From contig NZ_JBKFEY010000012.1 in NCBI RefSeq assembly GCF_046507575.1, positions 29,533 to 93,532 on the forward strand: a stretch of DNA of 64,000 bases, in the 5' to 3' direction. This DNA comes from Pontitalea aquivivens (GTDB lineage Bacteria; Pseudomonadota; Alphaproteobacteria; Rhodobacterales; Rhodobacteraceae). Positions 34,935 through 43,532 of this stretch are shown here, in pieces; position 1 is the stretch's first letter; each line of letters begins with the position of its first letter. The notes under the pieces are model-generated. The model was not told where the DNA came from and ran no database searches. It saw nothing but the letters and a program-made list of their open reading frames with translations. Position numbers and translations under genes: made by a program.

Positions 34935-35685
34935 CGGCGCCTCCGATATAGGCCTCGATCACGCGCGGATCGCGCGAAACGGTGGGGTAATCGCCCTCGG
35001 CCAGCACGCTCCCGGCGGCCAGAACGGTGATCGTGTTCGACAGCGCGGCCACAACTGACAAGTTGTGTTCCACCATCAGCACGGTGCGTTGCGCCGAGAC
35101 CTTGCGGATCAGCGCAGCGATGCGGTCGACATCCTCGTGGCCCAGCCCCGAGGTCGGCTCATCCAGCAGCAACATCTCGGGATCCAGCGCCAGCGTCGTG
35201 GCTATTTCCAGCGCGCGCTTGCGTCCATAGGACAGCAGCGTCGCGGGGCGTTCGGCGTCGCCGGTCAGGCCCACCTCGTCCAAAAGTTCATCCACCCGCC
35301 GGTCCAGCGCGCGCAGCAGCTTTTCGCTGCGCCAGAAATGGTAGGAAACCCCCATCGGGCGCTGCAACGCGATGCGGACATTCTCGCGCACAGTCATGCG
35401 CGGATAGACCGCCGAAATCTGGAAGGACCTTACCAGACCACGCCGTGCGACCTCTTCGGGGCGCAGGCGGGTTATGTCTTGTCCGTTGTAACGGATCGTG
35501 CCGGTGGTCGGTTGCAGGAACTTGGTGATCAGGTTGAACATCGTGGTCTTGCCCGCACCGTTCGGCCCGATCAGGGCATGGATCGTGTTGCGCCGCACGG
35601 TCAGGTCGACATCCTTGACGGCGGCGAAGCCGTTGAAAACCTTGGACAGACTGCGGGCCTCGATAATGGTGTCGGTTGCGGTCAT
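34927..35685 (-). CDS. ABC transporter ATP-binding protein LivG type
   Basis: The start at 35685 (MTATDTIIEA) overlaps the DUF1330 stop by 4 bp. 252 residues with Walker A GPNGAGKT (40-47), signature LLSYGRKRALEIA (LSYG variant), Walker B MLLLDEPTSGL and H-loop MVEHN. It is the second ATPase of the transporter. Confidence 0.9.
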   Translation of the reverse strand: MTATDTIIEARSLSKVFNGFAAVKDVDLTVRRNTIHALIGPNGAGKTTMFNLITKFLQPTTGTIRYNGQDITRLRPEEVARRGLVRSFQISAVYPRMTVRENVRIALQRPMGVSYHFWRSEKLLRALDRRVDELLDEVGLTGDAERPATLLSYGRKRALEIATTLALDPEMLLLDEPTSGLGHEDVDRIAALIRKVSAQRTVLMVEHNLSVVAALSNTITVLAAGSVLAEGDYPTVSRDPRVIEAYIGGADD

Positions 35686-35990
35686 TGCCTGGCCTCCGCC
35701 GGGGTAAAGCCGTCTACCAGGATACCGCACCCCGCGGCAGCGCGCTGGCGCAGAGGAATGGTCCGCTGATATGCCTCAGAGTCGTAGAACGTCCGCGCAG
35801 CCGCAAGACTGGGGAATTCGACAACCGAGATCAGCGCGGGCGACCAGCCGCCTTCCAGCGGTTCGGCGGTATCGCTGTTGACCACAAACCGTCCGCCACC
35901 CGCGGCCATCACCGGCCCCGCGATGCGGCGATACTCGGCCCAGGCCTCGGGATCGGTGATCCGAAGTTCGAAAATCAGGTAACCGGGCAT
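35682..35990 (-). CDS. DUF1330 family protein
   Basis: The 102-residue protein resembles DUF1330: GYLIFELRITDPEAWAEYR, GGRFVVNS, VVEFPSLAAARTFYDSEAYQ. This is a small ferredoxin-like dimeric fold, sometimes associated with degradation gene clusters. It is coupled to livG and sits between the binding-protein gene and the ATPase gene of the transporter unit, an unusual place. No reaction is known to me for it. Confidence 0.75.
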   Translation of the reverse strand: MPGYLIFELRITDPEAWAEYRRIAGPVMAAGGGRFVVNSDTAEPLEGGWSPALISVVEFPSLAAARTFYDSEAYQRTIPLRQRAAAGCGILVDGFTPAEARQ

Positions 35991-36049
35991 CGCCCTTCCT
36001 TTTCAATTGGTTGGCAGGTGCCGGACCACGCTGGCCCGACACCCGAAGA

Positions 36050-37243
36050 TCATTTGCCGATCGTGCAAGCGGACTTCTCATATGGAAGAAAGGCATCGGC
36101 TGCCGGCACGGTCGAGACGAGCGTGAAGAAATCGTCTTTCTCGCCCACCTCGGCCGGGGCTTTGACCTGAAGCGCATACATGTCGTGCACCAGGCGGCCG
36201 TTGGGATAGAGCGTCGCATTCTTCACGAAGAAATCCTCGATCTTCATGCTGCGCATCTGTTCCAGCACCTTTTTCGGATCATCAGTGCCTGCGGCTTCAA
36301 CCGCCTTGAGGTAGTTCGACACCGCCGAATAGGCGCCTGCGGCGACCCAACCTGGTGCGTTACCCGTAACCTCCATCATCCGCCGCCCGAAGGCTTCGGA
36401 CTCGGCATCCTTCTTCCAGAACCAGGGAGAAGCAAACCGGGCACCTTGCAGGGCCTCAACGCCGATAGCGCGCGCATCAGACTGGTGCAGAATGCCCAGG
36501 CCCACGACCATCCCCTGCGAGATCAGGCCGAATTCCTGAACCTGCTTGACCGCATTCACCAGATCGGGCCCGTTCGCGTTCAGGATCAGTGCCTTGGCGC
36601 CGGATGCCTGGGCTTGCAGCAGGAAAGCCGAAAAATCGGTGCTGTTCAGCGGCGCGCGCACCGCGCCCATCACCTTGCCGCCGCCCGCCTCGATCGCGGC
36701 AATTTCGGTCGCCTCCTGCACCTTGCCGGCCTCGTAGTCCGGCGACAGGATGAAAAAGCTGTCCACGCCTTCGGCCAGCAACGCCTTCACAGGGCTGGTG
36801 AAGGTGGAATAGGCGTCATATGCCCAGGCGATAACATTGCCGTTGCAGTCGGCTTCGGTAAACTTGTCGGTCAAGGGCGAGACGAACAGGCCGATCCTGC
36901 CCTTTTCGCCGATCAGCGTGTTGACCCCCAGCGCGATGGCCGAATTGGCCATGTCGGCGATGACGTCGACATCATCCTGTTCCAGCCATTGCCGCGCGAT
37001 ACCCAAGCCGACTTCGGGCTTGTTCTGGTGGTCAGCAGAGACCAGCTCGATCGGCTTGCCAAGCGCCTGACCGCCATGGTCGGCAATGGCCAGTTCCACC
37101 GCGCGCACCACCTCAGTGCCACCAAGGGCGGAGAAGGATGAGCTTTGGTCATTCAACACGCCAATCTTGACGGTGCCGTCCTGGGCATGGGCCAGGCCCG
37201 TGGTGGCAGTCAGCGCAAGCGCCGATACCAGAATACGTTTCAT
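36050..37243 (-). CDS. ABC transporter substrate-binding protein LivK type
   Basis: The 397-residue periplasmic protein has a 20-residue Sec signal peptide (MKRILVSALALTATTGLAHA, cleavage before QDG) followed by a Peripla_BP_6 domain (VKIGVLNDQSS, GGTEVVRAVELAI). It heads the transporter unit, 83 bp downstream of operator 8. That places uptake under the same control as the catabolic genes. The ligand may be a steroid acid or one of its breakdown products; amino acids cannot be excluded. Confidence 0.85.
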   Translation of the reverse strand: MKRILVSALALTATTGLAHAQDGTVKIGVLNDQSSSFSALGGTEVVRAVELAIADHGGQALGKPIELVSADHQNKPEVGLGIARQWLEQDDVDVIADMANSAIALGVNTLIGEKGRIGLFVSPLTDKFTEADCNGNVIAWAYDAYSTFTSPVKALLAEGVDSFFILSPDYEAGKVQEATEIAAIEAGGGKVMGAVRAPLNSTDFSAFLLQAQASGAKALILNANGPDLVNAVKQVQEFGLISQGMVVGLGILHQSDARAIGVEALQGARFASPWFWKKDAESEAFGRRMMEVTGNAPGWVAAGAYSAVSNYLKAVEAAGTDDPKKVLEQMRSMKIEDFFVKNATLYPNGRLVHDMYALQVKAPAEVGEKDDFFTLVSTVPAADAFLPYEKSACTIGK

Positions 37244-37326
37244 CTGAAGTCCTCCCTGTCGCGCGCCCGGATCTTGGCCGGGCCTGTTACGCCGCTTGCA
37301 AAGGTGGCAGTGTGCGGACCGCTGGC

Positions 37327-37344
37327 ATCGTCTGAATGGACGAT
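37327..37344 (+). promoter_or_regulatory. Operator copy 8 of the island regulon (perfect arms)
   Basis: ATCGTCTGAATGGACGAT has perfect 6-bp inverted arms ATCGTC/GACGAT around TGAATG. It lies 83 bp upstream of the livK start and is the most symmetric copy. Confidence 0.85.
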
Positions 37345-37383
37345 TGGCCGCGAACAGGCCCAGCGCGTCCGAAGGTCACAGTG

Positions 37384-37401
37384 TTAGTCCTATTGGACGA
37401 T
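37384..37401 (-). promoter_or_regulatory. Operator copy 9 of the island regulon
   Basis: On the minus strand it reads ATCGTCCAATAGGACTAA. It lies 71 bp upstream of the ATG at 37473 and 57 bp from copy 8, so the two divergent units each have a copy. Confidence 0.8.
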
Positions 37402-37472
37402 GTTTGCGCCGCAACCCGCTGCGACAGTGAACCTGAAACAATCGCCCGTCGACGCAGGAGCAAGCCGCCGAC

Positions 37473-38480
37473 ATGACAATGAAAGCCGTCATCTGCACGG
37501 AATTCGCGCCGCGCGCCCAGTTGCGCCTTGGCAATGTTCCAGTGCCGCGGCCCGGTCCCGGAGAGGTGCTGATTCGTGTCGCGGCCTGCGGCATCAACTT
37601 CTTTGACGGGCTGATGGTCGAGGGCAAATACCAGACCCGACCCGACCGCCCTTTCACCCCCGGATCCGAGGTCGCCGGCACGGTCGAGGCGGTCGGCCCC
37701 GGCGTCGAACTGGCCATCGGCACCCGCGTTCTGGCGTTCAACGGGCTGGGGGGCTATGCCGAACAGGCCACAGCGCAGGCCGAGCGCGTCTGCCCGATCC
37801 CCGACAGCATGAGCTTTGAACAGGCTGCGGGCTTCCTGATCACCTATGCCACCTCGCATCACGCGCTGAAGGACCGTGGCCAGCTTGCGCCAGGCGAAAC
37901 GCTGCTGGTGCTGGGGGCGGCCGGGGGCGTGGGCCTGACGGCGGTAGAAATCGGCAAGCGGATGGGCGCGCGCGTGATCGCAGCGGCGTCCAGCGCGGAA
38001 AAGCTGGCGCTTTGCCGCGAGCATGGTGCCGATGAGGTCATCAACTATTCGACCGAGGATCTGCGCGCCCGGCTGAAGGATCTGACCGGCGGCGCGGGCG
38101 TGGACATGGTCTATGACCCCGTGGGCGGGGCGCTGACCGAAACCGCGCTGCGTTCGATGGCGACCAGCGGGCGGTATCTGGTGATCGGCTTCGCCGCAGG
38201 TGAAATTCCAAAGATCGCGCTGAATCTGCTGTTGCTGAAACAGACCGCGATGATCGGCGTGTTCTGGGGCGCCTTCGCGCGCGCCAATCCTGCCCGCCAC
38301 GCGACGAACATGGCCGAACTGTTCGACTGGTTCGAACAGGGTCATCTGCGCCCGCATATCGGTGCCCGCTACCCACTGAACCGTTTTGCCAAGGCGCTGG
38401 ACGTGGTGATGGACCGCACCGCCCAGGGCAAGATCGTGCTGACGATGACCAACTCTCTTTCCGAACAGGTGATTGCATGA
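37473..38480 (+). CDS. Zinc-free medium-chain dehydrogenase/reductase (quinone oxidoreductase-like)
   Basis: The product has 335 residues from ATG 37473 (a second ATG lies 6 bp on). The N-terminal GroES-like domain has RVAACGINFFDGLMVEG and GSEVAGTVEAVG. The Rossmann domain has GAAGGVGLTAVEIGKRMGA (about 150-168). The cysteine ligands of zinc alcohol dehydrogenases are missing, so it is an NADPH quinone/enone reductase-type enzyme. A double-bond reduction of an enoyl-CoA or ring enone is likely. It is the first gene of the ipdAB unit, with an ATGA overlap to the next gene. Confidence 0.85.
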   Translation: MTMKAVICTEFAPRAQLRLGNVPVPRPGPGEVLIRVAACGINFFDGLMVEGKYQTRPDRPFTPGSEVAGTVEAVGPGVELAIGTRVLAFNGLGGYAEQATAQAERVCPIPDSMSFEQAAGFLITYATSHHALKDRGQLAPGETLLVLGAAGGVGLTAVEIGKRMGARVIAAASSAEKLALCREHGADEVINYSTEDLRARLKDLTGGAGVDMVYDPVGGALTETALRSMATSGRYLVIGFAAGEIPKIALNLLLLKQTAMIGVFWGAFARANPARHATNMAELFDWFEQGHLRPHIGARYPLNRFAKALDVVMDRTAQGKIVLTMTNSLSEQVIA

Positions 38481-40570
38481 GCGATATTCTGGAAACTTCC
38501 GTACAGCTGGAAAAGGTCGGTCAGATCCTTGTAGCAACGGTGGACAACCCGCCCGTCAACGCGCTGTCGCATGCCGTGCGCGCGGGCCTTGTCGCGGCGA
38601 TCGACGCACTGGAAGCCGATGCGGAAGCCCAGGCGCTGGTGCTGATCTGCGCGGGCCGGACCTTCATTGCCGGGGCGGACATTCGCGAATTCAACCGCCC
38701 CGTGCTGGAACCGCGCCTTGCCGTGGTCATCGACCGGCTGGACAGCTGTTCCAAGCCGATCATCGCCGCGATGCATGGCACTGCCCTTGGCGGCGGGCTC
38801 GAGGTGGCGCTGGCCTGCAACCATCGCATCGCCCTGCCCGACACCCGCTTTGGCCTGCCCGAGGTGAAACTGGGCCTTTTGCCCGGCGCGGGCGGCATCA
38901 CCCGCCTGCCGCGTCTGGTGGGCGTACCCGCCGCGCTGACGATGATCAGCGAGGGTAACCCGATCAACGCCGAAAAGGCCCTGCAGATCGGCCTGATCGA
39001 CGAAGTGGCAAAGGACGACCTGCGTACCGATGCGATAGGCTTCGCCAGCCGGATCGCCGCCACGGGCGGGGCACCGCGCCGCACCTCGGACCTGCCGGCG
39101 CCGGTCGTGGACCAGCCCTATCTGGACGAGATGCGCACCACGCTGGCCCGCAAGTTCAAGGGCCTGACCGCGCCACAACGGGCAGTCGATTTGGTGCACA
39201 TGGGCCTGACCACGCCCTTCAAGGAGGCCGCCGAAAAGGAATATGCCGCCTGCAAGGACCTGATCGCTTCGCCCCAGTCGCGCGCGCTGCGCCATCTGTT
39301 CGCCGCCGAACGCGCCGCGCTCAAGCTTGACGGCGTACCCGAGGGCACCGCACCCCGCCCCGTCCGCAAGGTTGCTGTGGCAGGCCCCGGCGTCATGGGT
39401 CGCGGCATCACCCTGTGCTTCCTGAACATCGGCACGCCCGTCGTTCTGATCGGCCGCGCGCAGGCCGATCTGGACAAGGCCCGCCACCTGATCGGCAAGG
39501 CACTGGCCGATCAGGTCACCAAGGGCCGCATCGGCCAGGACGAGGCCGACCGCCGCCTTGCCCTGCTGACCCTGCAAACCGGCTACGACGACCTTGACGG
39601 CGTGGACCTTGCGATCGAGGCTGTGACCGAGGATCTGGAGATCAAGAAAGACGTCTTCGTCCGTCTGGATGACGCGCTGCATGACCGCGCGATTCTGGCC
39701 ACCAACACCTCGTTTCTGGATATCGCCGCGCTGGCCGCGGTGGTCCGGCGGCCCGAAAACGTCTGCGGGATGCATTTCTTCAACCCCGCCAACGTGATGA
39801 AGCTGCTGGAAAACGTCCACACGGCGCAGACCGCGCCCGATGTTCTGGCCACGATCACCGCGATCGGACGCAAATTGGGCAAGATGCCGGTGATGGTGGG
39901 CCGCTCGGAAGGGTTCGTTGCCAACCGGATGCTGTCCAAGCGCAGCCGCGAGGCGCAATTCCTGCTGGAAGATGGCGCCACCCCGCAACAGGTGGACAAG
40001 GTCCTGGCGGGCTTTGGTTTTCCGATCGGGCCCTTCGCTCTGGCCGATCTGGCGGGGATGGATGTGATGGCCGCCGCCCGGCGCGCCCGATTGGCCCGGA
40101 TGACGCCGCGCGAACAGGCCTGCGACATTGTCGATCAGCTGTGCGCAGCCGGTCGTCTGGGGCAGAAATCCGGCGCGGGCTATTACAGCTATGGCGAAGA
40201 CCGCAAGCCCCGGCCCGATCCGGCGGTGGAAGACATCCTGTCCGCGCATCGCGCCCGCACCAACCGCCCCCAGCGCGACATCCCGGACCAGGAGATCCTT
40301 GAACGCTGCCTGTTGGCCATGGTCAACGAGGCCGCCAAGATTCTGGACGAGGGCGCCGCCGCCCGGGCCAGCGATATCGACGTGATCTGGACCAGCGGCT
40401 TTGGTTGGCCGCGCCATCTGGGCGGGCCGATGTTCTGGGCCGACCAGATGGGCATCGCCCAGGTCAAGGCGGCGCTGGACCGCTACGCCGGCCTTGTCGG
40501 CGACGAATATTTCAAACCGGCCGCCCTGATCGAAAGACTGGCCGCCGAAGGCCGCGGCTTGCTTGACTGA
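38477..40570 (+). CDS. Bifunctional enoyl-CoA hydratase/3-hydroxyacyl-CoA dehydrogenase (FadB/FadJ-like)
   Basis: The 697-residue fusion has an N-terminal crotonase domain (about 1-190) with both catalytic glutamates, Glu109 (GGGLEVAL) and Glu129 (GLPEVKLG). The 3-hydroxyacyl-CoA dehydrogenase follows: NAD motif GPGVMG (303-308, where GAGTMG is usual), catalytic His433/Glu445 (GMHFFNP, LLENV). A C-terminal domain duplication comes last. It resembles the peroxisomal bifunctional enzyme subgroup. It performs two successive beta-oxidation steps on (S)-3-hydroxy intermediates. It lies directly before ipdA. Confidence 0.9.
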   Translation: MSDILETSVQLEKVGQILVATVDNPPVNALSHAVRAGLVAAIDALEADAEAQALVLICAGRTFIAGADIREFNRPVLEPRLAVVIDRLDSCSKPIIAAMHGTALGGGLEVALACNHRIALPDTRFGLPEVKLGLLPGAGGITRLPRLVGVPAALTMISEGNPINAEKALQIGLIDEVAKDDLRTDAIGFASRIAATGGAPRRTSDLPAPVVDQPYLDEMRTTLARKFKGLTAPQRAVDLVHMGLTTPFKEAAEKEYAACKDLIASPQSRALRHLFAAERAALKLDGVPEGTAPRPVRKVAVAGPGVMGRGITLCFLNIGTPVVLIGRAQADLDKARHLIGKALADQVTKGRIGQDEADRRLALLTLQTGYDDLDGVDLAIEAVTEDLEIKKDVFVRLDDALHDRAILATNTSFLDIAALAAVVRRPENVCGMHFFNPANVMKLLENVHTAQTAPDVLATITAIGRKLGKMPVMVGRSEGFVANRMLSKRSREAQFLLEDGATPQQVDKVLAGFGFPIGPFALADLAGMDVMAAARRARLARMTPREQACDIVDQLCAAGRLGQKSGAGYYSYGEDRKPRPDPAVEDILSAHRARTNRPQRDIPDQEILERCLLAMVNEAAKILDEGAAARASDIDVIWTSGFGWPRHLGGPMFWADQMGIAQVKAALDRYAGLVGDEYFKPAALIERLAAEGRGLLD

Positions 40571-40600
40571 AGCCGGACCCCAACCTGAAAGACGAAAGAT

Positions 40601-41485
40601 ATGCCTATGAACAAGGAAATGTCCCTCTCCTCGGTCGTTGCGGAACTGCGCGACGGCATGACTATCGGTGTCGGTGGCTGGGGACCGCGCCGCAAACCGA
40701 TGGCCCTGATCCGCGAGATCCTGCGCTCGGACCTGAAGGATCTGACGATCGTGGCCTTTGGCGGCCCCGAGGTGGGAATGCTGGCCGCCGCCGGCAAGCT
40801 GCGCAAGGCGACCTACGGGTTCGTCTCAATGGATTTCATTCCGATCGAGCCCTATTTCCGCAAGGCCCGTCAGGAAGGCACGATCAAGGTTTGCGAACTG
40901 GACGAGGGCCTGCTGTATCTGGGCCTGCGCGCAGCGGGCAGCAACGTGCCCTTTGTGGCCACCCGTGTCGGGCTTGGGTCCTCGGTGATGACCAACAACC
41001 CCGAGTTCAAGACCATCACCTCGCCCTATCCCGACCAGGCCGAACTGCTGGCGATGCCCGCGATCAAGCTGGACGCGGCCCTGCTGCACGTCAGCCGCGC
41101 CGACCGGATGGGCAACACGCTGACCTTCGGGCCCGATCCGTTCTTTGACGAATTCTTCGCCCGCGCGGCGGATCGCGTCTATGTCACGACCGAGGAGCTG
41201 GTCGGCTCCATCGGTTCGGAAAACCCCGAGGACATGAAGGACAACCTCTTCGAACCCTGCCTGGTTTCGGGTGTGGTCGCGGCGCCCTTGGGCGCGCATC
41301 CAACCACCTCGCACCGCGCCTATGGCTGGGATGCAGCCCATCTCAAGGCCTATGCCGCCTCTGCCAACGAGGACGGCGGCTGGCAGACCTTCTTCGACAG
41401 GCACATCGCGGGCGACGAACAAAGCTATCTCGCCAGTGTCGGCGGCGCCGATCACGTTCGCAACCTGCCCATTCCCACATTCTGA
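40601..41485 (+). CDS. ipdA: IpdA homologue, alpha subunit of steroid ring C-opening CoA hydrolase
   Basis: The 294-residue protein belongs to the class I CoA-transferase fold and follows mycobacterial IpdA (Rv3551). Examples are MTIGVGGWGPRRKPMALIR (20-38) and FGGPEVGML, then CELDEGLLYLGL with Glu102, matching the conserved Glu reported for the M. tuberculosis protein (Glu105 as I recall). IpdAB hydrolyses the last carbocyclic ring of COCHEA-CoA and does not transfer CoA. Starts at 40601 or 40607 are both possible. ipdB follows after 11 bp. Confidence 0.92.
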   Translation: MPMNKEMSLSSVVAELRDGMTIGVGGWGPRRKPMALIREILRSDLKDLTIVAFGGPEVGMLAAAGKLRKATYGFVSMDFIPIEPYFRKARQEGTIKVCELDEGLLYLGLRAAGSNVPFVATRVGLGSSVMTNNPEFKTITSPYPDQAELLAMPAIKLDAALLHVSRADRMGNTLTFGPDPFFDEFFARAADRVYVTTEELVGSIGSENPEDMKDNLFEPCLVSGVVAAPLGAHPTTSHRAYGWDAAHLKAYAASANEDGGWQTFFDRHIAGDEQSYLASVGGADHVRNLPIPTF

Positions 41486-41496
41486 ACGGACCGGAT

Positions 41497-42300
41497 ATGA
41501 CCCAAGCAAAAGATTTCACCCTGGCCGAACTGTTGATCGTCGCTGCGGCCGAGGCCTGGCGGGGCGATGGCGAATTGCTGGCCACCGGCATCGGCCCCTT
41601 GCCGCGCCTGGCCGCAGGCCTGGCCAAGCTGACCTGCACACCCGGCCTGCAACTGACCGATGGCGAGGCGCTGCTGACCGAAACGCCCGTTCCCTTGGGG
41701 CCGCGCGGCGATTTCCGCCCGCGCTACACCGGGCGGATGCACTATGCCCGGGTCTTCGACAGCGTCTGGTCGGGCCGCCGTCATGCGATGGTGACGCCGG
41801 TTCAGCTGGACCGCTGGGCGCAGGGCAACATCTCTGCCCTGGGGTCGGATTTCAACCGGCCCAAGGTGCAGATGCTGGGCGTACGGGGCTTTCCGGGCAA
41901 TAGCGTATCGCACAAGAACTCGATGTTCCTGCCCAGCCACAACACCCGCGTCTTCGTGGAAGGCGAGGTCGATGTGGTGGCCAGCGTCGGCTTCAAGCCC
42001 GGCACCTGGCCACGCAACGCCCCGGCGGACTTTGTCCAGATCGGGCGGATCGTGACCAACCTGTGCGTGATGGACTTCAACGGCCCCGATCACGCGGCAC
42101 AGGTGCTGAGCCTGCACCCGGGCGTCACCTTCGAGGAGGTGCAGGCCAACACCGGCTTCCCGCTGCTGCGCGCGCCGGGCATGGCGGAAACCACCGCCCC
42201 GACCGAAGAACAACTGGCCATCATCCGCCGTCTGGACCCGCGCGACATCCGCGCCAGCGTGCTGAAAGACAACCCGCCCGGCGTCCGCAAGGCCGCCTGA
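41497..42300 (+). CDS. ipdB: IpdB homologue, beta subunit of steroid ring C-opening CoA hydrolase
   Basis: The 267-residue protein follows mycobacterial IpdB (Rv3552): LTDGEALL, MHYARVFDSVWSGRRHAMV, LDRWAQGNISALGSDFNRPK, GVRGFPGNSVSHKN and VSLHPGVT-like SLHPGVTFEEV. Together with IpdA it forms the hydrolase that opens ring C and gives the open-chain MOODA-CoA. The 11-bp spacing from ipdA fits stoichiometric production. Confidence 0.92.
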   Translation: MTQAKDFTLAELLIVAAAEAWRGDGELLATGIGPLPRLAAGLAKLTCTPGLQLTDGEALLTETPVPLGPRGDFRPRYTGRMHYARVFDSVWSGRRHAMVTPVQLDRWAQGNISALGSDFNRPKVQMLGVRGFPGNSVSHKNSMFLPSHNTRVFVEGEVDVVASVGFKPGTWPRNAPADFVQIGRIVTNLCVMDFNGPDHAAQVLSLHPGVTFEEVQANTGFPLLRAPGMAETTAPTEEQLAIIRRLDPRDIRASVLKDNPPGVRKAA

Positions 42301-42325
42301 CCCAAACCTGAACGGACGGACCGCC

Positions 42326-43531
42326 ATGAACTTCGATCACAGCGACAAGACGAAAACCCTTCTGACCACGCTGAACGCGTTCATGGCGGATCACGTCTAC
42401 CCCAACGAAAAGACCTATTACGAACAGGTTGCCGCCGATCGCTGGCGCACACCGCCGATCGTTGATGAGCTGAAAAAGAAGGCCCGCGCGCAGGGGCTGT
42501 GGAACCTGTTCCTGCCGGATTCGCACCACGGCGCAGGCCTGTCCAATGTCGAATATGCGCCGCTGTGCGAGGTGATGGGGCGGGTGCATTTCTCGCCCCA
42601 GATCTTCAACTGCGCCGCGCCCGACACCGGCAATATTGAAACCATCGAACGCTACGGCACCGAGGAACAAAAGGCCCGCTGGCTGCCGCCGATGTTGGAC
42701 GGCACGATCCGTTCGGCCTTTGCGATGACCGAACCGGCGGTGGCCTCGTCGGATGCCACGAACATCCAGGCCTCGATCGTGCGCGATGGCGATGATTACG
42801 TCATCAACGGGCGCAAATGGTGGATTTCCGGCGTCGGCGACCCGGATTGCAAGCTGATGATCTTCATGGGCAAGACCGACCCCACCGCGCCCAAGCACAA
42901 GCAGCAATCCATGATCCTGGTGCCGACCGACACGCCCGGCATCACGGTGCTGCGCGCGATGACCGTGTTTGGCTATGACGACGCGCCCCACGGTCATATG
43001 GAGATCACTTTCGAAAACGTCCGCGTGCCCGCCAGCAATATCCTTCTGGGCGAGGGCAGGGGTTTCGAAATCGCGCAGGGACGCCTGGGGCCGGGCCGCA
43101 TCCACCACTGCATGCGGCTGGTCGGGCTGGCGGAACGCTGCCTGGAAATGATGTGCCGGCGCGTCACCGCGCGCGTGGCCTTTGGCAAGCCGATCGCAGA
43201 ACAGACCGTCACGCTGGAACGCATCGCGGAATCGCGGATCATGATCGACCAGGCGCGCCTGCTGACGCTGAAGGCCGCACATATGATGGACACCGTCGGC
43301 AACAAGGCCGCCCGGGCCGAGATCGCGATGATCAAGGTCGCCGCGCCGAACATGGCCTGCCGGGTCATCGACTGGGCGATCCAGGCGCATGGCGCGGCCG
43401 GCGTATCGCAGGATTTCCTGCTGGCGCATTACTACGCCCATGCCCGCAAGATCCGCTTTGCCGACGGCCCCGACGAGGTGCATCGCAACCAGATCGGGCG
43501 GCTGGAATTGAAGAAATACGCCGAGGCCTAG
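42326..43531 (+). CDS. ACAD10/11-type acyl-CoA dehydrogenase-fold protein (LvaC-like)
   Basis: The 401-residue protein has the dehydrogenase fold (AFAMTEPAVASSDATNI, about 131-147) with ACAD10/11 hallmarks: GPGRIHHCMRLVGLAER (255-271) and FADGPDEVHRNQIGRLELKKY at the end. The alternative catalytic Glu position that other members keep in FERG is filled by PGRI, so ordinary alpha,beta-dehydrogenation is doubtful. In levulinate (LvaC) and 4-hydroxyacid catabolism such proteins eliminate a phosphate placed by a partner kinase. That partner follows 1 bp downstream. Substrate in this island unknown. Confidence 0.85.
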   Translation: MNFDHSDKTKTLLTTLNAFMADHVYPNEKTYYEQVAADRWRTPPIVDELKKKARAQGLWNLFLPDSHHGAGLSNVEYAPLCEVMGRVHFSPQIFNCAAPDTGNIETIERYGTEEQKARWLPPMLDGTIRSAFAMTEPAVASSDATNIQASIVRDGDDYVINGRKWWISGVGDPDCKLMIFMGKTDPTAPKHKQQSMILVPTDTPGITVLRAMTVFGYDDAPHGHMEITFENVRVPASNILLGEGRGFEIAQGRLGPGRIHHCMRLVGLAERCLEMMCRRVTARVAFGKPIAEQTVTLERIAESRIMIDQARLLTLKAAHMMDTVGNKAARAEIAMIKVAAPNMACRVIDWAIQAHGAAGVSQDFLLAHYYAHARKIRFADGPDEVHRNQIGRLELKKYAEA

Positions 43532-43532
43532 G

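Noticed and set aside
37360..37372. Further operator-like half-site GCGTCCGAAGG between copies 8 and 9
   Set aside because: Only one half-site, no inverted partner, and it differs from the consensus at the conserved ATC.
38369..40417. 682-codon minus-strand frame opposite the FadB-like gene
   Set aside because: Pure antisense of a well-supported gene, with no recognisable motif or ribosome site.
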